Shown piece after piece: positions 1 to 5,600 of a DNA stretch of 5,600 nucleotides. Made by a program: the position numbers and the translations under genes. The DNA comes from an uncultured Chlorobiota bacterium (lineage in GTDB: Bacteria > Bacteroidota > Bacteroidia > Bacteroidales > JAADGE01): NCBI GenBank assembly GCA_947311265.1, contig CAMZKQ010000263.1:1-5600 (forward strand). The letters are read 5' to 3'. Position 1 is the stretch's first letter. Every line of letters starts with the position of its first letter. A model generated the notes under the pieces. It had not been told where the DNA came from. It saw only the letters and a program-made list of their open reading frames with translations, and made no database searches.

Positions 1-1925
1 CCCATAAATACTTGTGCGGCATTTATTCTTGCACGTTTGAGTTTTTCCTCAATATTTCCACCTTGGTAAAATGCACTCAATTCGGAATGTATATCCGATT
101 GTAATTCTTCAATTTGCGAGCGGATTTGCTCCCTTTTAATTACGGGGCTGCAAGTTGGGGTGAGGTACTTTATAATGTATGCCGTTCCGGGTTTGTTCAA
201 ATCTGCCACTTCGTGCCATGCCTCTTCTGGGTTGTGGAAGTAGTTGTTTACGTCGGGGTGGCTGATGAATGATTTTTCCATATCCACCATTTTTTGTTGG
301 TAGTCTGGTTTTATGCCTGTTTCTGCACCATGCTCGTCCAAGCCTTCATATATGGTCTTCGACCATTTGGGGTCACGCAGGCAAAATAAATTTTTGAAAC
401 TGCTGCGAGTATCCCATTGTTCAATCCATTTATCACCTACGGAAATGCCCATTTGGTCGGCAAAATTTGCCCCCACTCTTGCCGTCCATTTAGAGTTATG
501 GGGACCTAAATCGCCAGGTTTTTCCGTTGCCGGATTACCTGCCATTTCTATATTAAATTTTGTAAAAACAACAAGTAGTGGGATTAGTTTTTCAATGTCG
601 TTTTGGCGTACCAATTGGGCAAGCATTTGCTCTCTATCCTCTCTCTCTTTGGGCGAGCCCCCATGGGTGGTTTTTATCCATTCGTATAGGAACTGGGGTA
701 AATCAGCTACTTCGGGCTGTTTGTTGTCCATACAAAAAAGGAGGGTGCTAATTTCAAAATTGAAGTTGTAGCGGTCGAAAAGGAAGGCTACTTTTCCCCT
801 AAGGAAAACGAGCAATTTATCGTCGTTGGATTTTTCGGCAAAGGTAACTTCCGGTATTTGCTGGCGAGAACGAGCCCCAGGGAAATCCAAAATATCGGCA
901 TCTTTCATGAAGGTTCGCTCTGGGTGGTTGGCGGTTTCTTCGGGTACTGGCAGTACGGCTTCCGTTAAGGCACTGATAATGCTTCGGTCGAGCGATGCGA
1001 GTTTGCCTGTGTTGCTATAAATTTCAACATCGGGTTTGCCTTTTGGCGAATAAAATTCGCGCAAGCGTTCCACGTCTAAAATGGTATCTTCTTGTGGGGT
1101 GAGTGCAGCGAGTTCGCAACGTACTTCGGGCATGAAGTTGATTTGCGAAAGCCCAAAGCTTAGTTTTTTGAATAGGTCGGTGAAAAATTCTTGCTTGCCC
1201 CAAAGTATTTCAAAAACTTCCCAGCGTTTTTCGGCTTCTAAGTGCGGAATTATTTCGGCAATATCGTCCCAAAATCCCAAATTATTCAAATCTTTGATGA
1301 TAAAATGGTCTCTAAATTTGAAGTTGAGGTATTCTTTTACGGTGTAAACGTCGTCTTCGGAAAAGCCGGGCATTGGGGTTGGCGACATTTTTTTGCGTGC
1401 CGATTCTAATGTTTTATGCACGGCTTTCATATCTATAGCATACTGATAATGAGTTATATCCGATAGGTAACCGTTGGTTATAATTTCTACAATATCGGCT
1501 TGGCTAAATAGTTTTAGTATGTATGGCTTTTGGCCTTCTGCCCAATCCACATCTATTGTAAAGCGGGATACGAGCCCTGTGGCTTCTTTTCCGCCTCCGG
1601 GGGGGTTTATTTTTTCGATAAAATCAACCCGTTCGTTGGTGCCGGGTATGAGTACTTCGAGCGACTCGTCTTCTGGGCGTTTGGTAAAGTTGGAAACCAG
1701 GTAGGATTTTCCTACTTGGCTTTGCCCAAATATGGCTATGGACGGGCGTTTGGGGACGGCTGCTAAGTAGCGTCGTGCGGCACGCCTGTATTTTTTTAGG
1801 TTGTAGAGGGTTACGTTTTTCTTGTCGGAATCTGCGTTTTCGGCAACCCATTCCATACCGTCTGCAATTACTTCTTCTATGGTGTTGCAGGTGTCTATTA
1901 ATTTTTGATTTTCTTGTTCTGACAT
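1..1925 (-). CDS. SrfC-family (putative virulence factor) P-loop GTPase-like protein, C-terminus off the left edge
   Basis: A single uninterrupted frame runs from ATG (1925-1923) to the window edge, giving 641 codons without a stop; the C-terminus is missing. I recognise the family from three blocks. The Walker A/G1 is GQSQVGKSYL (residues 67-76). It is followed by INPPGGGKEATGLVSRF (106-122), which I recall as nearly identical in enterobacterial SrfC; its Thr116 is the likely G2 residue. A Walker B/G3-like DFPGARSR lies at 347-354. A hydrophobic strand ending in TKFN (455-458) sits where G4 (N/TKxD) would be, but lacks the Asp. No signal peptide or membrane segment is visible, so it is probably cytoplasmic. 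SrfC proteins are named from the Salmonella srfABC locus under SsrB control; their biochemical role is unsettled, and nucleotide-driven, dynamin-like behaviour is inference. The start is the first Met, with no Shine-Dalgarno, 49 bp after the small-ORF remnant upstream. By eye, G+C and C-ending codons are higher than in the middle genes. Family call strong; function uncertain. Confidence 0.88.
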   Translation of the reverse strand, partial: MSEQENQKLIDTCNTIEEVIADGMEWVAENADSDKKNVTLYNLKKYRRAARRYLAAVPKRPSIAIFGQSQVGKSYLVSNFTKRPEDESLEVLIPGTNERVDFIEKINPPGGGKEATGLVSRFTIDVDWAEGQKPYILKLFSQADIVEIITNGYLSDITHYQYAIDMKAVHKTLESARKKMSPTPMPGFSEDDVYTVKEYLNFKFRDHFIIKDLNNLGFWDDIAEIIPHLEAEKRWEVFEILWGKQEFFTDLFKKLSFGLSQINFMPEVRCELAALTPQEDTILDVERLREFYSPKGKPDVEIYSNTGKLASLDRSIISALTEAVLPVPEETANHPERTFMKDADILDFPGARSRQQIPEVTFAEKSNDDKLLVFLRGKVAFLFDRYNFNFEISTLLFCMDNKQPEVADLPQFLYEWIKTTHGGSPKEREDREQMLAQLVRQNDIEKLIPLLVVFTKFNIEMAGNPATEKPGDLGPHNSKWTARVGANFADQMGISVGDKWIEQWDTRSSFKNLFCLRDPKWSKTIYEGLDEHGAETGIKPDYQQKMVDMEKSFISHPDVNNYFHNPEEAWHEVADLNKPGTAYIIKYLTPTCSPVIKREQIRSQIEELQSDIHSELSAFYQGGNIEEKLKRARINAAQVFM

Positions 1926-1974
1926 ATATTTTAAGTGTGAAGTGTTTGACTGTTAAGTTGTGAGTTTTTTTTGT

Positions 1975-2154
1975 TTAGTCGTAATGAAATCGGTCTTGCC
2001 TTCTTTGTTCTTCTCGGTCGGCTTGTATTTTTTCCCATATTTCGGTTTCTCTTATTTTTTTGAAAGGATAGAAGGTGGTTATGGACTTATTTATTTTATT
2101 TACAACAAGTAAGCATTTTGCTATGGTCAATAACTGTTTCGGAATGCTCGTAGC
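1975..2154 (-). pseudogene. Out-of-frame coding-like stretch, possible 3' part of a frameshifted small gene
   Basis: After a TAG at 2157-2155 this frame stays open for 59 codons and ends at TAA (1977-1975). It has no ATG; the only plausible starts are TTG or ATT. The last half reads like a real protein tail: TTFYPFKKIRETEIWEKIQ, then a charged, Glu/Arg/Gln-rich helix ending RRQDRFHYD. It overlaps the 3' end of the 36-codon secreted-peptide ORF (2096-2206) in a different frame. One indel between about 2096 and 2154 would join them into a small exported protein of roughly 70-75 residues. I read it as the tail of a broken or frameshifted gene, but it could also be fortuitous. No recognised family. 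The stop lies 49 bp before the SrfC-family start, so it could be read as the leader of that transcript. Confidence 0.35.
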
Positions 2155-2206
2155 CTAAAAATGCAAGTAGAATAAATGTTGTGAGTATAAAAAAGGTCTT
2201 TTTCAT
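2096..2206 (-). CDS. Very small predicted exported peptide, 36 aa, possibly truncated
   Basis: ATG at 2206-2204 opens a 36-codon frame ending TAA (2098-2096). The product begins MKKTFFILTTFILLAFLG, a textbook signal-peptide core: two Lys, then about 14 hydrophobic residues. Only about 18 polar residues follow, ending LTCCK. The start follows an A-rich leader (ACTAAAA) without a Shine-Dalgarno, as for the other genes here. It lies 52 bp downstream of the 186-aa exported protein gene, on the same strand, so it may belong to that unit. The mature part is too short for most exported proteins. The reading frame that looks protein-like continues in another phase to 1975, suggesting truncation by a frameshift. 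It could instead be a genuine micropeptide. No family recognised. Confidence 0.45.
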   Translation of the reverse strand: MKKTFFILTTFILLAFLGYEHSETVIDHSKMLTCCK

Positions 2207-2258
2207 TTTTAGTTTTAAAATAGTACTTCTACTTTACTGCAATATTCTTGCCATGCTT

Positions 2259-2819
2259 TTACATGTTTTTATAGTACCATTGGATATATTTTTTGTTTAG
2301 TTTTGGATAGATTTCTGGTGTAGGGAAATCAAAATATTTACAGTTTACTGAGTGGACTTTATTTTGTGTGAGAATATCTAATCGGGTGGCTTTTTTTAGC
2401 TGTGTATCGTAGCAATAGAGCAGGTTGGAGTAGATATTACCACCTGTTTTTGTGCCGTGAGTTTCTATTGTTGTAAAAATGGTATTGCAGTTACCCGAGT
2501 GTTTAAGGCGGTAGATTACTTTTGCTTTGAAGTTGATTGCATAGTAATTTTGCCCTTTTTGCTGGCTGTAAAAAGCATTGAGTTTTCCTTTTTCAATTTT
2601 AGTAATGTGTATAAGGTCGTATTCTGCTTCGGTTAAGATATTGCCGCCTTTTCGGTCGTTCATTTTGGTATTGTAAAGCAAGTAGGGGTGGGCTTTAATT
2701 TGCTTGATTATTTGCTCAATTTGATGTTCGGTAAATGCGTTAGCATATTGTGCATTAGCTTGTTGCATAGTAAATGCACCAAAAATAAGTAATACTAGAA
2801 CTGTCTTTTTTAAAATCAT
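2259..2819 (-). CDS. Small exported protein of unknown function, 186 aa
   Basis: Complete ORF from ATG (2819) to TAA (2261-2259). It begins MILKKTVLVLLIFGAFTMQQ followed by ANA, a Sec signal peptide with likely cleavage after Ala23 (ANA/QY), so the mature protein of about 163 residues should be periplasmic or surface-exposed. No lipobox Cys is present at the cleavage site. The mature part has a short Gln/Ile/Lys-rich helix (residues about 32-44), then alternating polar and aromatic stretches suggesting mostly beta structure. Three cysteines occur (in SGNCN, LLYCYD and VNCKYF). The C-terminus is Lys/Tyr-rich (YIQWYYKNM). I do not recognise a family. It starts 17 bp after the stop of the beta-barrel-like gene, so the two are almost certainly cotranscribed and may act together at the envelope. 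The gap is A/T-rich with no Shine-Dalgarno. Confidence 0.8.
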   Translation of the reverse strand: MILKKTVLVLLIFGAFTMQQANAQYANAFTEHQIEQIIKQIKAHPYLLYNTKMNDRKGGNILTEAEYDLIHITKIEKGKLNAFYSQQKGQNYYAINFKAKVIYRLKHSGNCNTIFTTIETHGTKTGGNIYSNLLYCYDTQLKKATRLDILTQNKVHSVNCKYFDFPTPEIYPKLNKKYIQWYYKNM

Positions 2820-2836
2820 GATAATATTTTTGATTA

Positions 2837-3586
2837 TTATTTTTGCCTTGCGTAACTAAGGCCTACTCTTAATTCTTGAATTTCAGGGCCTTGCCCTTTT
2901 AAAAAGAAGGGGGTAGGCACGTAAGTTGCCCCAATCCCAAAACCTGCATAGCGTATGCCTAGCGATAATCCGTATTTATTTTTGTTTAGGTAATAGTTTT
3001 TGAACTCATTATTTCTAATTACATCTTTTTGCGTTCTTTCGTTTTCGGTGTATTTTAATTTGTGATAGCTAAATAAGCAACGGTCGTAAAATACAGAGCC
3101 ATCAATTACAAATTTATCGGTAATATCCCAGCGGAAAATAGCGGGAATATGGATATAACCTGCTGCTAATTTACTGCCTTCGTAGCTAAAAAAGCTGTGG
3201 TTGTAGGAACGAGTAGAAACTGTATCTGCATAGACATCAATCATTTGTGTAGTTTCATTTTTGCTGAAAACAAGGTTTTGTGCAAAACGGTATTTAGAAA
3301 TTCTAACCCCTATCGGGAAGGCGTAAGCAAATTTTTTGTCGCCTCCTGGGGCTTGTATCCAGTAAGGTAAAAGTGGAATTGTACCCGAAAAATCTAAAAT
3401 GCCAGAACCCAGTGCTTGCCCTGTTGTTTGGAACAAGGCAGCATCTTTGCCCACAAAAAAATTCATGCCATAAGAGGCTGGGTTGAGTGCAGTTGTAATT
3501 TCTGCAAAGTGTGAAAATTGTGCCTTTGCATTGTTAAATGCAAATAGCAGGGCAAATATTGCAATTGAAAGTTTAATTTTGTTCAT
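2837..3586 (-). CDS. Predicted outer-membrane beta-barrel-like protein, 249 aa
   Basis: Complete ORF from ATG (3586) to TAA (2839-2837). MNKIKLSIAIFALLFAF then NNAKA is a clear signal peptide, cleavage likely after Ala22 (AKA/QF). The mature part shows repeated short strands alternating hydrophobic/aromatic and polar residues. Examples are FAYAFPIGVRISKYRFAQN (about 105-123), LAAGYIHIPAIFRWDI (about 159-174), KYGLSLGIRYAGFGIGATYV (about 205-224) and LRVGLSYARQK at the end. Glycine-rich turns and charged loops separate them. This matches small outer-membrane barrels of Bacteroidota of about 200-250 residues, though the C-terminus is Lys rather than the common terminal aromatic. No enzymatic motif is seen; substrate and role are unknown. 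It is the first gene of a likely two-gene unit with the exported protein ending at 2259. A perfect TAnnTTTG box lies 24 bp upstream of the ATG. Confidence 0.8.
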   Translation of the reverse strand: MNKIKLSIAIFALLFAFNNAKAQFSHFAEITTALNPASYGMNFFVGKDAALFQTTGQALGSGILDFSGTIPLLPYWIQAPGGDKKFAYAFPIGVRISKYRFAQNLVFSKNETTQMIDVYADTVSTRSYNHSFFSYEGSKLAAGYIHIPAIFRWDITDKFVIDGSVFYDRCLFSYHKLKYTENERTQKDVIRNNEFKNYYLNKNKYGLSLGIRYAGFGIGATYVPTPFFLKGQGPEIQELRVGLSYARQK

Positions 3587-3610
3587 AGGGAAATAAGAGA
3601 TTTAGAAACT

Positions 3611-3618
3611 CAAATATA
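3611..3618 (-). promoter_or_regulatory. Bacteroidota-type -7 box for the beta-barrel gene
   Basis: On the minus strand this reads TATATTTG, a perfect match to the TAnnTTTG -7 element of Bacteroidota promoters. It ends 24 bp before the ATG at 3586, leaving a short leader of about 15-20 nt. I do not see a good TTG/TTTG -33 element at the usual spacing, and the area is AT-rich, so a chance match is possible. It would drive the beta-barrel gene and the exported protein after it. Confidence 0.45.
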
Positions 3619-3686
3619 CAAAAAATATTTTAAATGAATATTTTGTTTGTACTTTTTTTAGAACTTTGTAACTTAAAAGTTAGAAG

Positions 3687-4442
3687 ATGTGCATTTTTCT
3701 AGCAAGAAGGTTGCCCTTATGGGCTTTAAAACATTATATTTTGAAAGTATTTATCATCACTTTTGTAGCATTACTATTTTCAGTTACTGAAAATGATTAC
3801 AGTGAAATTTTCGGAGAAGATTATCTTAATGCTCTATTATTTTATTCCGAAAATAAAGGCTTAATAAAAGCGGAAACCAATAAATACAATGTTGATATTG
3901 AACTTGTTTCTGCAATGATTTTCCCCGAGCGAATACGCTATTCGGTGATACAGGATTTTATGGAAACCGAATTTTTATCTGCCATTTATACCGAGCAAGG
4001 CAGCAGAATGGTCGATTTTTCGATTGGTGCTTTTCAGATGAAACCCTCGTTTGTAGAACAGTTGGAAAAAGAAGTCGGTAATAATCCTGCTTTGCAAAAA
4101 AAGTACCCACACCTTATAATAGAGGCAAAATCGGAAGTGAAAGAACGGGCTTTTAGAATTAATCGCTTAAAAAATATACGTTGGCAATTGCGGTATGTAT
4201 CAGTACTTTACGATATTCTTAAATTCAAATTTCCACTTTCAGAAAAAAGTCGGGATTATAAAATTAAATTCTACGCTTCTGCATATAATACGGGGTTTAC
4301 AAAAACAGAGCAAGAAATTCACGAAAATATTTCTCGTCAGTTTTTCCCCTATGGGGCAGAATATAAAGGGCAACAGTTTGCTTATGCCGATGTTGCTTTG
4401 TACTTTTTTAAAAATAATTATAAGCCTATTTTTGGGCAATAA
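3687..4442 (+). CDS. Membrane-anchored lytic-transglycosylase-like (lysozyme-fold) protein, 251 aa
   Basis: ATG at 3687 is the only reasonable start: TAG lies two codons upstream and the next Met is residue 77. Residues about 17-34 (HYILKVFIITFVALLFSV) form one hydrophobic segment after three Arg/Lys, an uncleaved anchor or signal peptide, so the rest faces the periplasm. The rest has the landmarks of the lysozyme-like transglycosylase fold in order. VSAMIFPE (74-81) gives candidate catalytic Glu81, FSIGAFQMKPSF (111-122) corresponds to the SxGLMQ motif, and ASAYNTGF (197-204) to the AYN(A/T)G motif. The expected role is cleavage of the MurNAc-GlcNAc bond of peptidoglycan. The gap between Glu81 and the GAFQM motif is about 30 residues, longer than in SLT enzymes, and Glu is followed by Arg rather than Ser. 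The form FPExIRYS with SIGxFQMKPSF is one I recall from a Bacteroidota-type family. It is transcribed divergently from the barrel gene, and its last 17 bp overlap the DUF2851 gene tail to tail. Confidence 0.75.
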   Translation: MCIFLARRLPLWALKHYILKVFIITFVALLFSVTENDYSEIFGEDYLNALLFYSENKGLIKAETNKYNVDIELVSAMIFPERIRYSVIQDFMETEFLSAIYTEQGSRMVDFSIGAFQMKPSFVEQLEKEVGNNPALQKKYPHLIIEAKSEVKERAFRINRLKNIRWQLRYVSVLYDILKFKFPLSEKSRDYKIKFYASAYNTGFTKTEQEIHENISRQFFPYGAEYKGQQFAYADVALYFFKNNYKPIFGQ

Positions 4443-5600
4443 TTTTACTCCCCACCTTGCATTCTGTGCAACGCTTTTTATCGCAGTACTCATTTTTCAG
4501 TTGGATAAGTGCTTGCGAATTTGCCGCTGATTTTGCTTTAATTTTATAGCCTGAAAACACACGTGTAATAGCGTTCTGTTCTGCCGATAAATGGTCTAAC
4601 ATATGTAATGCTTTGTCTTGCAAATGCTCTTGCCCTGTATGTTGCCCGTAAATAAAAAGGAAGGGTATAACTGTGTTTATCAGTATGTTGTCAATAGAGG
4701 TTTTTCCAAACCTCTTTTTTGCTTGGGCAGATATTTTACCAAAAGTAAAGTGAGTGTCCCAGTAGTCTGATGCCGAAATTTGGAACATTGCCCGAATTGT
4801 GGCAGTGTCTTTTGCCCCCATTGTTCTGGAAAAAAGATGCTTGGATTTTACAATTAAATCTACAAATTGAGAAATTCTAAGGGCGGGGAAATTGGGGGGG
4901 CGTAGGCGTAGAAGTTTCCAGATACTTTTTTCGATTGGGCGTAGCCCAAATTTATGGCTTAAAAACTGATGCTCTTTCTTTAATTTTAGAAAATACTCGT
5001 CGTTACACTCCTGATTTAGCATTCCTGCTTGCCCAAAAAATAGTGCCTCTAGCTGGAAGCGGTTGCTGGAATGTTTGGCTATCACCAAAAGGGGGATTGA
5101 TTTTGCGGTAAGCTCAAAAGGCAAGGCATTTATTCTTGTGCCGAAGGCTCGGGCAAGGAATATATAAAAGGCTTCTTCCCAACTGTTTGTGGTTTGTTCT
5201 AATATTAAACGTATTGATTTTGATTTTCTTTCGATGCGTTCGATAACTAAACTATCCAGCATTTGAGAAAAAATAAAAGGCTCTATTTGCGGTAAATTAT
5301 CTCCGCAAGGTATTTTTTTTTGGCTACTAGTTAACGCCAGATAATTTTGTTTTATTTTTTCAGGAATTTTTAGCTCGACAACAGGGATTTCTGTGCCATT
5401 GCTCCTGAATACGGAGGCGTTGGCATTTAGTACCACGTGCAGAATAACCGAGTCGTAGGCTTTGTCTTGGTGGTGCTTGTGTTTTTCCCAGTCCGAGGCA
5501 TTGATGTGGATTTCTATGTTGCCTGCCCAAATGGTGTTGCCAATTTTGAGCTTTGCGGCAGAAAAATCGGGGCCTGCATCGGTGTTGTGAATGCCAGTAC
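4426..5600 (-). CDS. DUF2851 family protein, N-terminus off the right edge
   Basis: The frame is open from the right edge to TAG (4428-4426), giving 390 visible codons. A GTG at 5436 could be taken as a start, but the 54 codons before it are clearly part of the gene: HNTDAGPDF, IWAGNIEIHI, SDWEKHKHHQDKAYD, then SVILHVV. These are hallmark blocks of DUF2851 (usual length about 420-430), so roughly 30 residues are missing. The order of acidic residues and strands (GPDF Asp, about 17 residues, then the GNIEIH Glu, then a VILHVV strand) resembles a PD-(D/E)XK nuclease core with His in place of Lys; this is my inference. The middle, about residues 100-360, appears helical. The C-terminus carries a Cys cluster C-x4-C-x2-C (C372, C377, C380 of the visible part), followed by a Gly, a possible metal site. 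No signal peptide is visible in what is present. The function of the family is not established. Its 3' end overlaps the convergent transglycosylase-like gene by 17 bp. Confidence 0.9.
   Translation of the reverse strand, partial: TGIHNTDAGPDFSAAKLKIGNTIWAGNIEIHINASDWEKHKHHQDKAYDSVILHVVLNANASVFRSNGTEIPVVELKIPEKIKQNYLALTSSQKKIPCGDNLPQIEPFIFSQMLDSLVIERIERKSKSIRLILEQTTNSWEEAFYIFLARAFGTRINALPFELTAKSIPLLVIAKHSSNRFQLEALFFGQAGMLNQECNDEYFLKLKKEHQFLSHKFGLRPIEKSIWKLLRLRPPNFPALRISQFVDLIVKSKHLFSRTMGAKDTATIRAMFQISASDYWDTHFTFGKISAQAKKRFGKTSIDNILINTVIPFLFIYGQHTGQEHLQDKALHMLDHLSAEQNAITRVFSGYKIKAKSAANSQALIQLKNEYCDKKRCTECKVGSKIIAQK
4696..4720 (+). terminator. Rho-independent-type terminator hairpin inside the DUF2851 gene, facing plus
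   Basis: AGAGGTTT (4696-4703) pairs perfectly with AAACCTCT (4708-4715) around a TTCC loop, and six Ts (4715-4720) follow directly. This is the form of an intrinsic terminator on the plus strand. On the minus strand the stem is preceded by As and followed by mixed sequence, so it should not stop the DUF2851 transcript. It lies 254 bp past the stop of the transglycosylase-like gene, the only plus-strand gene here, and would end its transcript after it has run antisense into DUF2851. The stem has only three G-C and five A-T pairs, so its strength is moderate. Confidence 0.45.

Noticed and set aside
313..1347. Plus-strand ORFs of 152, 64 and 88 codons at 313-771, 826-1020 and 1081-1347
   Set aside because: They are antisense shadows of the continuous SrfC-family frame on the minus strand, which carries the recognisable motifs; their own products look compositionally random.
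1474..1963. Further ORFs at 1474-1704, 1530-1766 and 1775-1963 (plus) and 1624-1851 (minus)
   Set aside because: They lie over the P-loop-encoding N-terminal region of the SrfC-family gene in other frames and show no start context or protein-like features.
1931..1964. Imperfect repeat TTAAGTGTGAAG / TTAAGTTGTGAG upstream of the SrfC-family start as an operator
   Set aside because: The two copies are short, low in complexity and not well matched, with no third copy or dyad to suggest a binding site.
3642..3668. Plus-strand promoter for the transglycosylase-like gene (TTTG at 3642-3645, GAACTTTG at 3661-3668)
   Set aside because: The -7 element has one mismatch to TAnnTTTG and the spacing of 15 bp is short; in such AT-rich DNA this is weak evidence.
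4195..4530. ORFs at 4195-4530 (plus) and 4239-4493 (minus)
   Set aside because: They are alternate-frame shadows of the transglycosylase-like gene and the DUF2851 tail, without motifs of their own.
17..5140. A 14-base match GGCATTTATTCTTG near position 18 and near 5123
   Set aside because: Both copies lie in coding sequence and encode RINA by chance in two unrelated proteins; there are no extended repeats around them.
5313..5321. Run of nine Ts (A9 on the coding strand) in the DUF2851 gene as a phase-variation tract
   Set aside because: The frame is intact and encodes the expected SQKKIPC stretch; a single run of nine in an AT-rich gene is not enough to claim phase variation.
5434..5436. 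GTG as the start of the right-hand minus-strand gene
   Set aside because: Fifty-four upstream codons are in frame with no stop and encode the conserved DUF2851 blocks, so the true start lies outside the window.

Overview
The window looks like a chromosomal segment from a member of the Bacteroidota. Three things point there. The right-hand gene belongs to the DUF2851 family, which is typical of that phylum. Start codons lack a Shine-Dalgarno sequence and follow A/T-rich leaders. One promoter carries a perfect TAnnTTTG -7 box. By eye the DNA is moderately AT-rich, and the middle is poorer in G+C than the two ends.

Layout, left to right. Positions 1-1925 (minus) hold the first 641 codons of a large SrfC-family P-loop GTPase-like protein, whose C-terminus lies beyond the left edge. 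Positions 1975-2206 (minus) hold a tiny secreted-peptide ORF of 36 codons that overlaps an out-of-frame coding-like stretch, so this is either a frameshifted small gene or two overlapping mini-ORFs. Positions 2259-3586 (minus) hold a compact two-gene unit: an outer-membrane beta-barrel-like protein (249 aa), then a small exported protein of unknown function (186 aa) 17 bp downstream. Positions 3587-3686 are a divergent intergenic region with a minus-strand promoter. Positions 3687-4442 (plus) hold a membrane-anchored lytic-transglycosylase-like protein. It converges with, and overlaps by 17 bp, a DUF2851 gene (4426-5600, minus) that runs off the right edge. A hairpin plus T-tract facing the plus strand lies inside the DUF2851 gene and is well placed to end transcription of the transglycosylase gene.

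As a whole, the middle genes act at the envelope: two exported proteins, a small exported peptide and a peptidoglycan enzyme. They sit between two cytoplasmic genes of poorly understood families. Nothing here is a mobile element, CRISPR array, tRNA or rRNA. The most interesting points are the SrfC-family protein with readable GTPase motifs, the split small gene just upstream of it, the terminator buried antisense in DUF2851, and the nuclease-like and cysteine motifs of DUF2851. I see no complete new multi-gene system inside these borders. The SrfC locus continues off the left side, and any partner genes would lie there.
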